From Acidobacteriota bacterium (GTDB lineage Bacteria; Acidobacteriota; Thermoanaerobaculia; Multivoradales; SZUA-115): a stretch of 34,201 nucleotides of DNA. Positions 25,901-33,990 of the stretch are shown here, one piece after another (position 1 is the first letter of the stretch; the number at the start of each line of letters is the position of its first letter). The stretch spans positions 1 through 34,201 of the forward strand of contig JAJRVQ010000069.1 in the NCBI GenBank assembly GCA_024277255.1, written 5' to 3'. The notes below the pieces were generated by a model. It was given only the letters and a program-made list of their open reading frames with translations. It made no database searches and was not told the DNA's origin. The position numbers and the translations under genes were made by a program.

Positions 25901-26637
25901 TCTTCTTCACTGCCTTGCTCTCCCACCGCGAAGGCGAGTGCGCAACACTTCCAGCCAGCGCCGATCAGCTGAGAACGAAGTTCCGCCAAGATCTCGATCG
26001 AATAGCGGCCCTTCTCGAACGGCTGCGCGGAGCCGACGATCCTCAAGCCGCGACACGGGAGACGGTCGAGAGCTACCTCGCGGAAGGCTGGAACGACAAC
26101 AGCACCTTTTGGGTCACCCTGATCAGCTGGCTGGCGGCGCGGCAGCTGACGGTGAGAGAGGGTGAGGCCGAAGAAGGTGAGATGCCAGGCAACGACAGAA
26201 CCACGGACTCATGGGTCGATCGCCTGCTCCTCGATCACCAGATCACCGCCACCCTCAAGAGCTACGGCGTTGACGAGGATCTGGCCATCGAGGCTCGCCT
26301 TCTCTTCCGGCTGCTGGCCCAGGATCTCGCTCGCCTGCCACCGCTTGGCACCGCATCCGAGCCACTCGCCACCTGGCTACACCAACCAGCCATCGCCGCC
26401 TACCTGCGCTTGCACAGCTGGGAGGGTGTCGAGTACCTGCACCGCGAGTCGCTCGAAACGCTCTGCTGGTGGATTGTGCTGGCAGCCGCGGGCTTCGCCA
26501 CCGGCGAACCCGGAGTAGAAACGGCGCCCGTCCTCGACTCCGCTCGTCGTCTCCTGGCACGAGCCGAAGAGGCCGGTTACCGGCTCGATCTCATGCTGGA
26601 AGAGGCAGCGGCAAAGAGGGACTCTGCTACATCCTGA
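22954..26637 (+). CDS. Giant GH13-like alpha-amylase family protein
   Basis: Very large (1227 residues) glycoside hydrolase 13-type protein. A helical N-terminal region (about 1-300, no recognised domain) precedes the GH13 barrel (about 315-760), with DMVPNHM (Asp422, His427), IRFDAAM (nucleophile Asp542), LLLAEAFW (acid/base Glu607), and region IV FMSNPDE with Asp668. The usual region IV His-Asp pair is Pro-Asp here. A low-complexity insert (about 775-815) and a long helical C-terminal part (about 890-1227) follow. No signal peptide is seen, so a cytoplasmic glucan enzyme is likely. The start is uncertain: ATG 22954, or GTG 22912 in frame. It ends overlapping the convergent GH57 gene by 11 bases. 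Confidence 0.82.
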   Translation: MQDKPGSQEFSRPSQGLPLSRAAYRRLALTEEFFAAGGGIVLPDPAAARRLAARLRGERGPRDDATPGRLFALGLIHELLIALVDRYRHQLAAPLTDQALTWIEKKLGRDRLDATLASFALLYPPLPVLRAEVTIEEYLAGSTRGVAHRELLLDALLLLHLANENPAFGPFKELFDDTELLLASDYRAVIDELEHFFLTLPPVDAAVVSGGEEESGDAPRSLLEHLRQPLSEAGDSLSAQLALLRPVALEAPAPSLDRVLRGVDLLREEERPIFPPGPGPVEVIRFPADGSPRPATHETTGPERFTLDRDWMPQLVLVAKNAFVWLHQLSDRFERPIARLDEIPDEALDELARQGFTGLWLIGVWQRSRASRRIKRLCGNPQAAASAYSLDGYRIAEEVGGEEALAILTERAAARGIRLASDMVPNHMGIDSRWVIDHPERFLSLAEPPFADYRFTGPDLSSDPQVTLRIEDHYYDKSDAAVVFQRLDHASGEVRYLYHGNDGTSTPWNDTAQLDYLKNEVREAVMETILDVARRFPVIRFDAAMTLARRHIQRLWFPPPGQGGAIPSRSGHGLSQEEFDRLMPTEFWRQVVDRMAEEAPDTLLLAEAFWLMESYFVRSLGMHRVYNSAFMHMLRDERNADYRQSLANVLEFDPRILERYVNFMSNPDERTAREQFGTGAKYFGVCTLMATLPGLPMFGHGQLEGLTERYGMEYQQPYHDEQPDAWLLDQHQRRIAPLLRRRALFAGAENFRLYDFELDEVRTGAKTRIDPNVFVYSNRTGGETEPDRTGATDSQSNDAEAAGTAPANNVASATDESWALIVFHNHDSTTRGRIRHSLPFAVQRQGDKQLEQTTLDQELKLSAALDAPPSGQWLLACHDQASGLEHLFDPRILARDGLVLELGPYQCHAFLDLRPVEASEPWRELAAALAGRGVPSLEEALLEIELLPVLDPFLRLLDPALLMRLVGERSATARDEIEHRAHLFFTALLSHREGECATLPASADQLRTKFRQDLDRIAALLERLRGADDPQAATRETVESYLAEGWNDNSTFWVTLISWLAARQLTVREGEAEEGEMPGNDRTTDSWVDRLLLDHQITATLKSYGVDEDLAIEARLLFRLLAQDLARLPPLGTASEPLATWLHQPAIAAYLRLHSWEGVEYLHRESLETLCWWIVLAAAGFATGEPGVETAPVLDSARRLLARAEEAGYRLDLMLEEAAAKRDSATS

Positions 26638-28054
26638 CCAACTCCTCGGTCGTACGCAACGTTCGGCGCAACGCGCCGGCCAACGCTGGCTCACTGCTGA
26701 GGTCACTGAGCACGGACGGCTCGGGATCCTCACCGGTGATGGCTCGGGTCAGGCTGAGCGCCGCCGCTGCCGCGGCCAGGTTGTAGCCAGGTTCGAGACC
26801 CTCGGGGTCCGAGAAGAACCAGCCGCAGGAGGTGAACATCCGCTGGCGCTGGACCTGGGCGGCGAGCAGCTTTTCCAGCTGGCCCTCCACGGGTATCGAG
26901 AGCGGTGTCAGCGCCTCGGCGCGCAATAGCTCGCCGGCCGCACGCTGACCGAGCAGGACCTCGACCCACCGCCGGCGCAAAGCCCAAGGATCGTGCACAT
27001 GGCGCTTGGCGAAGCTCCAGTAGGCCGCGTCCAGTTGCGCGGCCAAGCGATCGAGCGCCACGCGTAGCGGTGCCTTCCATTCGGCGCCGGGGGTACACGG
27101 GCAGGCGGCCCGCCAGCGCTCCACGCCATGATGGCAGCTCCACGAGCTGGGGCTAGCCAGTGCCACCGCGGTTCTTGGCGGATGTGCGTTCAGGAAGCGC
27201 CCCGGGGTCGACAGCGCAAAGCCCGCTTTCTCGGCGGCGCCGCCCAGCAGCTCCTCCAGGAACAGATCGCGAAATTTCTTGTGGTGACCGTAGAGTTCCC
27301 CGTCGGTGGCTAGCAGCAACAGGCGAGCTGAACTCTCTTGCTCCTGCCCACCACCTGCCATCTCCGCTGCCAGCCGAGCGGCGAATCGGCCGGCGTTTGC
27401 CGTGGCTTCGTCGTCGAAAGAGAGCGCCGCCGAGAGTTGCCGGTGGAAGAAGAAGACCGCCATCCGTCGCCCCGCCGGCAACTCGACCCAGTAGGGCACA
27501 GTGATGTCCAAGCCATCTTCGGAAGCCGCCTGCCACGGCGCCAGCAGGGTGTAAGCGATTCCCTGTTCGGCCAACACGCTAAGGGTCTCGATGTCCGCCG
27601 CCGTCTCCGGCAGCCAAAAGCCTTGGGGCCGATGGCCGAACCGGTGAGCGTAGTCGGCGATTCCCCAGGCCACCTGCAACTCCTTGTCGGCGCGGGTGGC
27701 AAGCGGCAGGATGGTGTGGTGGTAACCGGAAGCCAGCCCATTGCTCACTTCCTCTCCGCTTCCAGCCTGGCGATGCTCGCTTCGATAGCCTGATTCGGCC
27801 TCGACAATCCGTCGCCAGACCGCCGGCTCGGACTTCTCCAGCCAGCCGGCCAGCGTGGGGCCGAAATCGAAACTCAGCCGGTCGAAATTACCCAACTCGG
27901 CGTTGGGCCGATAACACTCGGCGGTGATCTTGCGATTGAAGTCGTGAAAAGGGGCTGCCGCCGGCTCGGTAGGGATGCGCCCGCTCCACGGATCGCGGCG
28001 ATCGGGTTGGTAGCAATGGGCGTGCAGGGCCAGCGCCGGTTTGCTCGCGGCCAT
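26627..28054 (-). CDS. Glycoside hydrolase family 57 protein (amylase/glucanotransferase-like)
   Basis: 475 residues. The GH57 N-terminus LHAHCYQPDR (conserved His in the first strand) is present, with the nucleophile candidate Glu150 in GFWLPETAADIETL and the acid/base candidate Asp251 in LLLATDGELYGHH. The C-terminal half (about 300-475) matches the DUF3536-like helical region that accompanies GH57 in bacterial glycogen loci. No signal peptide, so cytoplasmic. It probably acts on alpha-glucans together with the phosphorylase and GH13 protein; whether it hydrolyses, transfers or branches cannot be told. It lies 17 bases downstream of the ATP-grasp gene on the same strand. Confidence 0.87.
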   Translation of the reverse strand: MAASKPALALHAHCYQPDRRDPWSGRIPTEPAAAPFHDFNRKITAECYRPNAELGNFDRLSFDFGPTLAGWLEKSEPAVWRRIVEAESGYRSEHRQAGSGEEVSNGLASGYHHTILPLATRADKELQVAWGIADYAHRFGHRPQGFWLPETAADIETLSVLAEQGIAYTLLAPWQAASEDGLDITVPYWVELPAGRRMAVFFFHRQLSAALSFDDEATANAGRFAARLAAEMAGGGQEQESSARLLLLATDGELYGHHKKFRDLFLEELLGGAAEKAGFALSTPGRFLNAHPPRTAVALASPSSWSCHHGVERWRAACPCTPGAEWKAPLRVALDRLAAQLDAAYWSFAKRHVHDPWALRRRWVEVLLGQRAAGELLRAEALTPLSIPVEGQLEKLLAAQVQRQRMFTSCGWFFSDPEGLEPGYNLAAAAAALSLTRAITGEDPEPSVLSDLSSEPALAGALRRTLRTTEELVRM

Positions 28055-28071
28055 CGGCGGCGCGGACCCGG

Positions 28072-29292
28072 CTACCGCGCCAGTACCTTGACCCGCCGGC
28101 CGACCACGCCGAGCATGCGGCGCAGCTCATCGTAGTCGGGGTGGCGCAGCCGGACCCAGGCGTTGGCCATGTAGCCCGCCTCGACCGGCTGGGTGCGCGA
28201 GCCGATCGGTGGAAAGTGGGCGTCGATGATCCACTCGGCGAAAGCGCCATTCATCTCTTCGACGCCCTCGTAACCGACGATCTCTCCGTCCTGATTGGGG
28301 CGCAGATTGACGATGCCGGCACTGTAGCCAGCCGAACACTGCTGCGTCGGCTTGCCGTGGACGATCGCCGCCGCCCACTCCCGATAGAGGTCGATCTCGT
28401 GCGCCGCGCAATACAGATCCCAGGCACCGACGCCCGGAGGTCGGCAGCCGATCTCCGAGAAGCTGAGCCCCTTCGGCCCGTAGAACCACTCCATGTGGGT
28501 CGGCGCGGTAGCGATGCCCAGGGCCTCGATCACCTGACGACCAAGCCGCTTGACCTCGTCATAACTGGATGCGCCGAGCCGGTTGGTGGTGAGGAACATC
28601 GGCGATACCGACCGGTCGCGCATCGCCGCCAAGACGTTCGGGTAGTAGTGGGTGATGAACTCGTGTGCCACCTGGCCCTCGATGGTCAGCGTGTCGTAGA
28701 AAGCCTCGTGGCCCTCGATGAACTCTTCGACTGCCACCGAACCACCTTGGTCGAGCCCACACTCCTCGATCGCCGCCGCCAGGCTGGCCGCATCGTCGGC
28801 GCGGTAGGTGCCGGCGGCGCCGGCGGCGTCGCGCGGCTTGACGACCACCGGGTAGCCGACCTCGGCGACAAACGCCTCCACCTCCCGGCGACTATCGGCA
28901 CCGGTCGACCGGGCACAGGGCACACCGCAGCCGCGCAGGAACTCTTTCATCGCCGGCTTGTCACGACAGAGGAAGGTGGTGCGCACCGAAGTTCCCGCAA
29001 TGCCACAGCCTTCGCGCACTTCGGCGGCCGCCATGACGTGCGCCTCGATGGTCGCTTCCAGACGATCTACCCACCGACTGGCCTGCACCCGCCGCACCGC
29101 CTCGGCCAGCGCTTCCGGGTTGACCACCGAAGAAACCTGCTCGTAACCATCGAGCACACCGCGCAGGCCGTCGCCGAGCATCTCCCACGGCGCTTCGCCG
29201 ATCGCGGTCACCCGAGCTCCGACCTCGGCCAGCGCGTGGACGAACTTGCGCTGATTGGCGGGGAAGGCGGGTTCTACGAAAAGGACATGCAC
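28072..29292 (-). CDS. ATP-grasp carboxylate-amine ligase-like protein
   Basis: 406 residues. An N-terminal Rossmann-like pre-ATP-grasp domain (MHVLFVEPAFPANQRKFVHAL), then the ATP-grasp fold: CRDKPAMKEFLRGCGVPCAR, GYPVVVKPRDAAGAAGTYRA (ATP-binding lysine), VEEFIEGHEAFYDTLT, and FSEIGCRPPGVG (metal-binding Glu). Members of this superfamily join a carboxylate to an amine or thiol through an acyl-phosphate; the substrate is unknown. The start is GTG at 29292, since no in-frame ATG precedes the conserved N-terminus. It is divergent from the S51-like gene with 41 bases between them, and probably co-transcribed with the GH57 gene. Confidence 0.85.
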   Translation of the reverse strand: MHVLFVEPAFPANQRKFVHALAEVGARVTAIGEAPWEMLGDGLRGVLDGYEQVSSVVNPEALAEAVRRVQASRWVDRLEATIEAHVMAAAEVREGCGIAGTSVRTTFLCRDKPAMKEFLRGCGVPCARSTGADSRREVEAFVAEVGYPVVVKPRDAAGAAGTYRADDAASLAAAIEECGLDQGGSVAVEEFIEGHEAFYDTLTIEGQVAHEFITHYYPNVLAAMRDRSVSPMFLTTNRLGASSYDEVKRLGRQVIEALGIATAPTHMEWFYGPKGLSFSEIGCRPPGVGAWDLYCAAHEIDLYREWAAAIVHGKPTQQCSAGYSAGIVNLRPNQDGEIVGYEGVEEMNGAFAEWIIDAHFPPIGSRTQPVEAGYMANAWVRLRHPDYDELRRMLGVVGRRVKVLAR

Positions 29293-29319
29293 GGGGTTAT
29301 CTCAGCAGGGTTTTGCGAC

Positions 29320-29326
29320 GATAATA
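29320..29326. promoter_or_regulatory. Shared AT-rich -10-like element between divergent genes
   Basis: GATAAT (29320-29325, plus) resembles a -10 box (5/6) and would start transcription at or just before the ATG at 29334. On the opposite strand TATTAT (29326-29321, 5/6) could serve the ATP-grasp gene. The 41-base gap is the only non-coding DNA between the two starts. No convincing -35 boxes are visible. Confidence 0.35.
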
Positions 29327-29333
29327 CACCGCG

Positions 29334-30293
29334 ATGAGCGCCCGCAGCACCAACCTCCCACTCGTTCTTCTGGGACCGCAGCGAATCGAGCCGACGCTGG
29401 TCGATGCCTTCGATCAGCTGCACATCGAAGGGACGATCGCAGCGGTCACCGCCGGTTGGCAGGAACGCGAGGCCGAGGTCGAAGAGATGCGCGAGCACGT
29501 CGACCGGCCGGTGGTCAATCTCCTGCTCCACGCTCGTGCCGAGAGACTCTTCGCCGCCGACCCCGACCTCGCCCAGGCCTACCGTCAACGGCAGCGAACC
29601 TCGATCGAGTTACAGCGCCTCTACCGCCTGCGCCTCAACCACACCCTGGCGGGCGCCAAGGAGATGTTCACCCTGCGCACCGACCCGAAGTTCCTGCTGC
29701 CGGAGCGCAAAGCGGCCATCGCCGCCGTGCGCCGGCTCGATGCCCGCCATTTGCGCAGCCTGCGCAAAGTCCACCAGCAGTTCGAAAGCGAACACCGCCC
29801 CTTCGCCCACCGCGCCCTGGCCGCGCAGCGCGAGGAGCTGGCAGAGCAGCTGGATGGTTGTTCGGCACTGGCCATCGCCGGAGGCCACGTCGCCGTCCTG
29901 CTCAACCGGCTGCGCCTCTTCGGCCTGCTGGAGCTGGCCGCTGAGCTGCCTATCGTCGCCTGGTCCGCCGGAGCCATGGCACTAGCCGAGCGCGTGGTGC
30001 TGTTTCACGATCACCCTCCCCAGGGCGCGGGCGACGCCGAGATCCTAGATGCGGGACTCGGACTCTTCGCCGACCTTCTACCGCTACCCCACGCGCGCTA
30101 TCGCCTGCGACTCGACGATCCGCTACGCGTAGCGATCTTCGCCCGCCGCTTCGCTCCGGCCCTCTGCGTCGCCCTGGACGACGGCAACCGCATCGAGCGC
30201 CGAGACGGCGTCTGGCAGCCACACGGCGGCACCCAGCGACTCACCTCCCGCGGCAAGGTGCGCAAAGTCAGGGTCCGGAAGCTAAGACCGTGA
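29334..30293 (+). CDS. S51-peptidase/class I GATase-like protein
   Basis: 319 residues. The segment IAGGHVAVLLNRLRLFGL followed by LPIVAWSAGAMALAER is the nucleophile-elbow arrangement of the S51 dipeptidase E/cyanophycinase branch of class I glutamine-amidotransferase-like proteins, with candidate nucleophile Ser211. His residues in FHDHPP (225, 227) or PHARY (253) may complete the site. The N-terminal 175 residues are largely helical and charged, with no domain I recognise. The C-terminus is basic (SRGKVRKVRVRKLRP). It overlaps the esterase gene by 4 bases (GTGA), so a two-gene operon is expected. Substrate unknown. Confidence 0.68.
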   Translation: MSARSTNLPLVLLGPQRIEPTLVDAFDQLHIEGTIAAVTAGWQEREAEVEEMREHVDRPVVNLLLHARAERLFAADPDLAQAYRQRQRTSIELQRLYRLRLNHTLAGAKEMFTLRTDPKFLLPERKAAIAAVRRLDARHLRSLRKVHQQFESEHRPFAHRALAAQREELAEQLDGCSALAIAGGHVAVLLNRLRLFGLLELAAELPIVAWSAGAMALAERVVLFHDHPPQGAGDAEILDAGLGLFADLLPLPHARYRLRLDDPLRVAIFARRFAPALCVALDDGNRIERRDGVWQPHGGTQRLTSRGKVRKVRVRKLRP

Positions 30294-31429
30294 GTCTGGC
30301 GATCCACCAGCTGGAGCAGAGCGGCCCACTGAGCCGCTCGCGGATCGATGCCTTCCTGGCCGAACATGACTTCCCTCTGGTCGAAGGCACCTCGATGACC
30401 TTCGTCTATCGCGGCGAGGCTTCGCGGGTTCTCTTGCAGCACTTCATCTTCGGTCTGCCGACCTCGCAACCCTTCCACCGCATCGCCAAGACCGACCTCT
30501 GGTACTTGGTTCTGGAGGTGCCGCTCGCGTCGCGGATCGAGTACAAGCTCAGCGTTGCGCGCGGCGGCCGGCAGAAGTGGATTCGCGACCCGCTCAACCC
30601 GCATCTTGCCCGCGACCCCTTCGGTGCCAACTCGGTAGCCCACGGCGAAGGCTACGAGATACCCGGCTGGGTAAAGCCCGATGACCAGGCGCGACCCGGC
30701 AAAATCGAAGAACACACGCTTGAAAGCGACGCCCTCGGCCATGCAGTACCGTTCAAGCTCTACTTCCCGGCACGCTACCGCCCCTCCCGGCGCTACCCGC
30801 TGCTGATCGTTCATGACGGTGACGACTATCTGCGCTTCTCGGCGCTCAAGACCGTCTTCGACAATCTGATCCACCGCTCTGAAGTGGCGCCGATGGTGGT
30901 AGCGCTGACCACTTCCGACAACCGGCTGGTCGAGTACGCCGACGATCCGGCGCACGCCCGTTTCCTGGCCGAGGAGTTGACCCCGCACCTCGAAAACCGC
31001 TATCCCCTCATCGCTCGGCCCGAGGGGCGCGGACTGATGGGCGCCAGCTTCGGTGGCGTCGCCTCGCTGTCGACCGCCTGGCGATACCCGGAGATGTACG
31101 GCCGCCTTCTTCTACAATCCGGCTCCTTCGCCTTTACCGACATCGGGAGCGACCACGACCGTGGACCGGCCTTCGACCCGGTCGTCGAATTCGTCAACGC
31201 CTTCCGCGATCAACCGGGGCAGCCGTCACAGAAAGTCTTCGTCAGCTGCGGCACCTACGAATCCTTGATCTACGAGAACCGCTCGATGGTCCCTCTCCTC
31301 CAAGAGACCGGCATGCGGGTCAAGTACGTCGAGGCCCGCGATGGCCACAACTGGGAAAACTGGCGCGACCGGCTACGCCAAGGGCTTTCATGGCTCTTCC
31401 CCGGCCCGCTGTGGATGATCTACGAGTAA
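30290..31429 (+). CDS. Enterochelin-esterase-like alpha/beta hydrolase
   Basis: 379 residues. An N-terminal beta-rich E-set/CBM48-like domain (about 35-125, with FVYRGEASRVLLQHFIFG and the RIEYKLSV strand) is followed by an esterase D/Fes-type hydrolase domain (about 145-379). The nucleophile Ser253 is in MGASFGGVASL, and the His in ARDGHNWENWRDRL is the usual C-terminal catalytic His. No signal peptide. This architecture resembles siderophore esterases (Fes) but also many carbohydrate or acyl esterases. With no siderophore genes nearby and glucan enzymes alongside, the substrate is open. The GTG start at 30290 overlaps the previous stop. Confidence 0.83.
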   Translation: MSLAIHQLEQSGPLSRSRIDAFLAEHDFPLVEGTSMTFVYRGEASRVLLQHFIFGLPTSQPFHRIAKTDLWYLVLEVPLASRIEYKLSVARGGRQKWIRDPLNPHLARDPFGANSVAHGEGYEIPGWVKPDDQARPGKIEEHTLESDALGHAVPFKLYFPARYRPSRRYPLLIVHDGDDYLRFSALKTVFDNLIHRSEVAPMVVALTTSDNRLVEYADDPAHARFLAEELTPHLENRYPLIARPEGRGLMGASFGGVASLSTAWRYPEMYGRLLLQSGSFAFTDIGSDHDRGPAFDPVVEFVNAFRDQPGQPSQKVFVSCGTYESLIYENRSMVPLLQETGMRVKYVEARDGHNWENWRDRLRQGLSWLFPGPLWMIYE

Positions 31430-31476
31430 GCCGCGCCCAGCGCGCCAGCCCGAAAGGGGGAAGGGCAGGCAAGCGA

Positions 31477-32817
31477 CTACGAGGCAACCTGGAAGGCAAA
31501 GGTGGGGTCGCGGTCAGCTTGGGTGAGGTAGAGCATCAGCTGGCGCACCAAGGGAGTCGAGATGCGCTCCAGCTCGGCGGCATCGCGAAAGAGGAGGAGG
31601 GCAGCGGTTGCCTCACGGTAGACCTCTTGCTCCTCGAAAATCGACACCATCTCGTCGGCAAGCTGCTTGACCTCGGCGGCGCGACCCTCTTCCAAGTAGA
31701 GCAAAGCCAGTTCCAACGACACGAGCGCCGAGTCGTAGGCAACGCCGTGCTTCAAGAAGCCGTGACGGGCGGCCAGCAAGGAGCTTTCAGCCGCCTTGCG
31801 CTCGCCGAGGCCAAGGGCTATTTTGCCTTCGAGCCAACTGAGACGAAGCACGGTCAGCTGATCGCCGAATCGTGCATAGAGGTGCTGACTCTCTTCCACC
31901 ACGGCCCGGGCCGCTCGATTCTGTCCTATTAGACACAAGGCATAGGCGCGATTGTGTTGAGCATAGAAGAACAGGCGCTGGGATTCCTCTCCGGCCAAAA
32001 GTTCTGTCGCTTGCTCCGGCGCCTGCAATGCCTCGTCGCCATCGTCGCGCTCGAGATGCATGACACAGAGCGTAAGGAGGCTCTGGGCCGCCAGCAGCGG
32101 CAGCGCTTCGCCACGGTACGCGGAGACCGATCGACGCAGCAAGAGTTCAGCCTCGGCAAACTGGCGCTGGTCGCGGCGCAGCGCACCTTCGAAGTGGTCC
32201 AGTTCAGCCTGCACCAGCCGGTCGCCCCCACCCTCGTGGCGCAACAGAAAACGAGCGGTATGGAAGAGGCGTGACGCTTCGGAGAGCTGGCCGGTCACCC
32301 GCAGCGCATTGGCCATGTGGGCGGTGGTGCGAGCGTAGAGTTCGATCCCGATCGGTGACCAGGGAACATGAGTGAGGATCACGGCGGCCAGCTCGGCGAG
32401 TCCCAGCGCCGCACGCGGAGCCCCCGGCAGCTTGCCGCGGCTGGCTTCGATCAGCAGTTGGGCCAGCGCCAGCCCTCGAAAATCCTCGTTCGCCCCCTTC
32501 ACCGCTGCCAGCCGTGCGGACTCGGGCATGGCGAGCAGCGCAGCCAGCTTGGGCTCAGCCGCCCGGCGTTCGTCCGCCACCTCGCGCGCCTTCTCTTTGG
32601 CCCACTCGATCGACTCCGTAACCGCCAGCCGATGGCCCGCGCGACTCATCGCTTGACCTGCCTGGGCAGCTTCGAGCTGGAAGGTTTCGAACTCCTTTCT
32701 GCAAGTAGAACAAAGCTGCATCAAATGGCCGCAGGCGAGATCTGTCAGATCGTTTCCACCGCGCCGCCCTTCATGGATGACTTGCCACAGCTTGCGGCTG
32801 AGATGGACGTGACGCAT
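31477..32817 (-). CDS. Zinc-finger/TPR-like protein
   Basis: 446 residues. Near the N-terminus ACGHLMQLCSTCRKEF gives His31-x4-Cys36-x2-Cys39, similar to zinc-binding anti-sigma N-termini (usually HxxxCxxC), though with one extra residue in the first spacing. The remainder is almost wholly helical with TPR-like repeats (for example GQLSEASRLFHTARFLL, GQNRAARAVVEESQHLYARFG, GERKAAESSLLAARHGFL). No membrane segment. It may be a soluble regulator or scaffold; no sigma factor gene is next to it. It follows the small signal-peptide gene on the same strand and is convergent with the esterase gene. Confidence 0.75.
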   Translation of the reverse strand: MRHVHLSRKLWQVIHEGRRGGNDLTDLACGHLMQLCSTCRKEFETFQLEAAQAGQAMSRAGHRLAVTESIEWAKEKAREVADERRAAEPKLAALLAMPESARLAAVKGANEDFRGLALAQLLIEASRGKLPGAPRAALGLAELAAVILTHVPWSPIGIELYARTTAHMANALRVTGQLSEASRLFHTARFLLRHEGGGDRLVQAELDHFEGALRRDQRQFAEAELLLRRSVSAYRGEALPLLAAQSLLTLCVMHLERDDGDEALQAPEQATELLAGEESQRLFFYAQHNRAYALCLIGQNRAARAVVEESQHLYARFGDQLTVLRLSWLEGKIALGLGERKAAESSLLAARHGFLKHGVAYDSALVSLELALLYLEEGRAAEVKQLADEMVSIFEEQEVYREATAALLLFRDAAELERISTPLVRQLMLYLTQADRDPTFAFQVAS

Positions 32818-32905
32818 TCCGGCTCCTCTCCATAGACGCTCGAAGTTCTTCTACCCGTGAGGTGTTGCAGGGCCGGAAATGCGGGACAGGAGAAGAGCAC
32901 CGCCA

Positions 32906-32924
32906 GCGCGGGAAAGTCCCGCGC
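32906..32924 (-). terminator. Perfect 8-bp hairpin between the small exported protein and TPR genes
   Basis: GCGCGGGA (32906-32913) and TCCCGCGC (32917-32924) pair perfectly around AAG. It lies 17 bases after the small-protein stop and about 90 bases before the TPR-protein start, on the minus strand. It has no T-run, so attenuation or mRNA 3'-end protection is more likely than full termination. Confidence 0.45.
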
Positions 32925-32941
32925 CGACGGTAGAGGAGAGG

Positions 32942-33226
32942 CTAGCCGATCGGGTCGAGGCCGGCGCCGGCTTGGAGCGGAGCGCCGCTCGGGCTGGAGC
33001 TATCGCCTGATTGGGTGGAAGTTCCGTCAGGGAGAGAGTCGCCGCCCGCCTTGGTCGACTCTTGCGAGATGAAACTCCATGCTCTCGCCCACAGCCGCGC
33101 CGGCGCGGTGAGCCAGTTTGCGAAGATCAACGGCGAAGCGGCCGCCGAGGCAGTGGATACGAGGCCAAGCACCAAAGTCAGAACGAGCGCCAGGACGAAA
33201 CGGCGACGAAGACGGGAAGTCATCAT
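32942..33226 (-). CDS. Small exported protein with signal peptide (unknown function)
   Basis: 94 residues. The N-terminus MMTSRLRRRF plus a hydrophobic core (VLALVLTLVLGLVSTA) and a cut after SAA or AAA is a clear Sec signal. The mature part of about 65 residues has an amphipathic stretch (IFANWLTAPARLWARAWSF) and then a Ser/Gly/Pro-rich tail ending AGAGLDPIG. A GAGGAGA ribosome site lies upstream of the paired ATGs at 33226 and 33223; an earlier in-frame start is less likely. I recognise no family. Its placement just before the zinc-finger/TPR gene suggests a functional link. Confidence 0.6.
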   Translation of the reverse strand: MMTSRLRRRFVLALVLTLVLGLVSTASAAASPLIFANWLTAPARLWARAWSFISQESTKAGGDSLPDGTSTQSGDSSSPSGAPLQAGAGLDPIG

Positions 33227-33402
33227 GGAGGTCTCCTCTCGGACGGCCGCCACCCCCGCCGACCGAATGCCGACGCCGAGCGACCGTGATTCACCTAGAG
33301 AGGTGCCAGCAGAGGCAACTGGCGCGTCACCATTGTGGCGAAATCACCACCCGTCCAGCAGTTCGCCCTCCGGCAAACTCATACCCTACCGGCTCATGGC
33401 GG

Positions 33403-33990
33403 CTATGGCCTGCACTCTTTCGCCCGCTCGGTCACCTGCTTGATGAAATCTGCCTTGCCTCGCGTGTACGCCACTCGATCCCGCGGTGAGATTGACGCCA
33501 AACGGCGTTTCAAAGCTTGGTATTCCCTGGCCACTTGCGCATGCTCAACCAGATAGTCGCGGAATAGCAGCCGATCCCAGTGCTCGGTGAAATGACCCTC
33601 CACCATATGAATGTGGTGCGTGCGAACACCGGTCCACGGGTCTCGCTTGATGAACCAAGCGTAGAACGGCGGCCCATCGTCCCCGTGCGTTGGGCGCCAG
33701 AAGTAGTCATAGCCTTGCGATTCCAGCACCGGTGCAATTCTCGCTCTGGTCGCCCGCAGGTCCGTGACCTCGACGAGCAGGTCGACGACAGGCTTCGCCG
33801 CGAGTCCCGGCACAGCCGTGCTGCCGAAGTGCTCGATGCGTCGGATCAGCTCTTTGGGCAAGCAGGTCCGTAGATGCTCCACTTCCTGGCGGAACAACTC
33901 AGGCCAAGCACAATCGTAAGGCACGATCGCAACTTCCTCGCGCACGACTCGTTGGACTCGCTGCTCTTGTGTTTCCAAGCGATGTATCAC
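33403..33990 (-). CDS. GrpB/UPF0157 family protein (nucleotidyltransferase fold)
   Basis: 195 residues, normal family length. Hallmarks: IVPYDCAWPELFRQEVEHL, IEHFGSTAVPGLAAKPVVDLLVEV (the GS...D-x-x nucleotidyltransferase-like motif), and THHIHMVEGHFTEHWDRLLFRDYL. Members resemble minimal nucleotidyltransferases; a biochemical role is not established for most. The ATG at 33990 follows a short A/G-rich region. The gene stands alone. Confidence 0.9.
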   Translation of the reverse strand: MIHRLETQEQRVQRVVREEVAIVPYDCAWPELFRQEVEHLRTCLPKELIRRIEHFGSTAVPGLAAKPVVDLLVEVTDLRATRARIAPVLESQGYDYFWRPTHGDDGPPFYAWFIKRDPWTGVRTHHIHMVEGHFTEHWDRLLFRDYLVEHAQVAREYQALKRRLASISPRDRVAYTRGKADFIKQVTERAKECRP

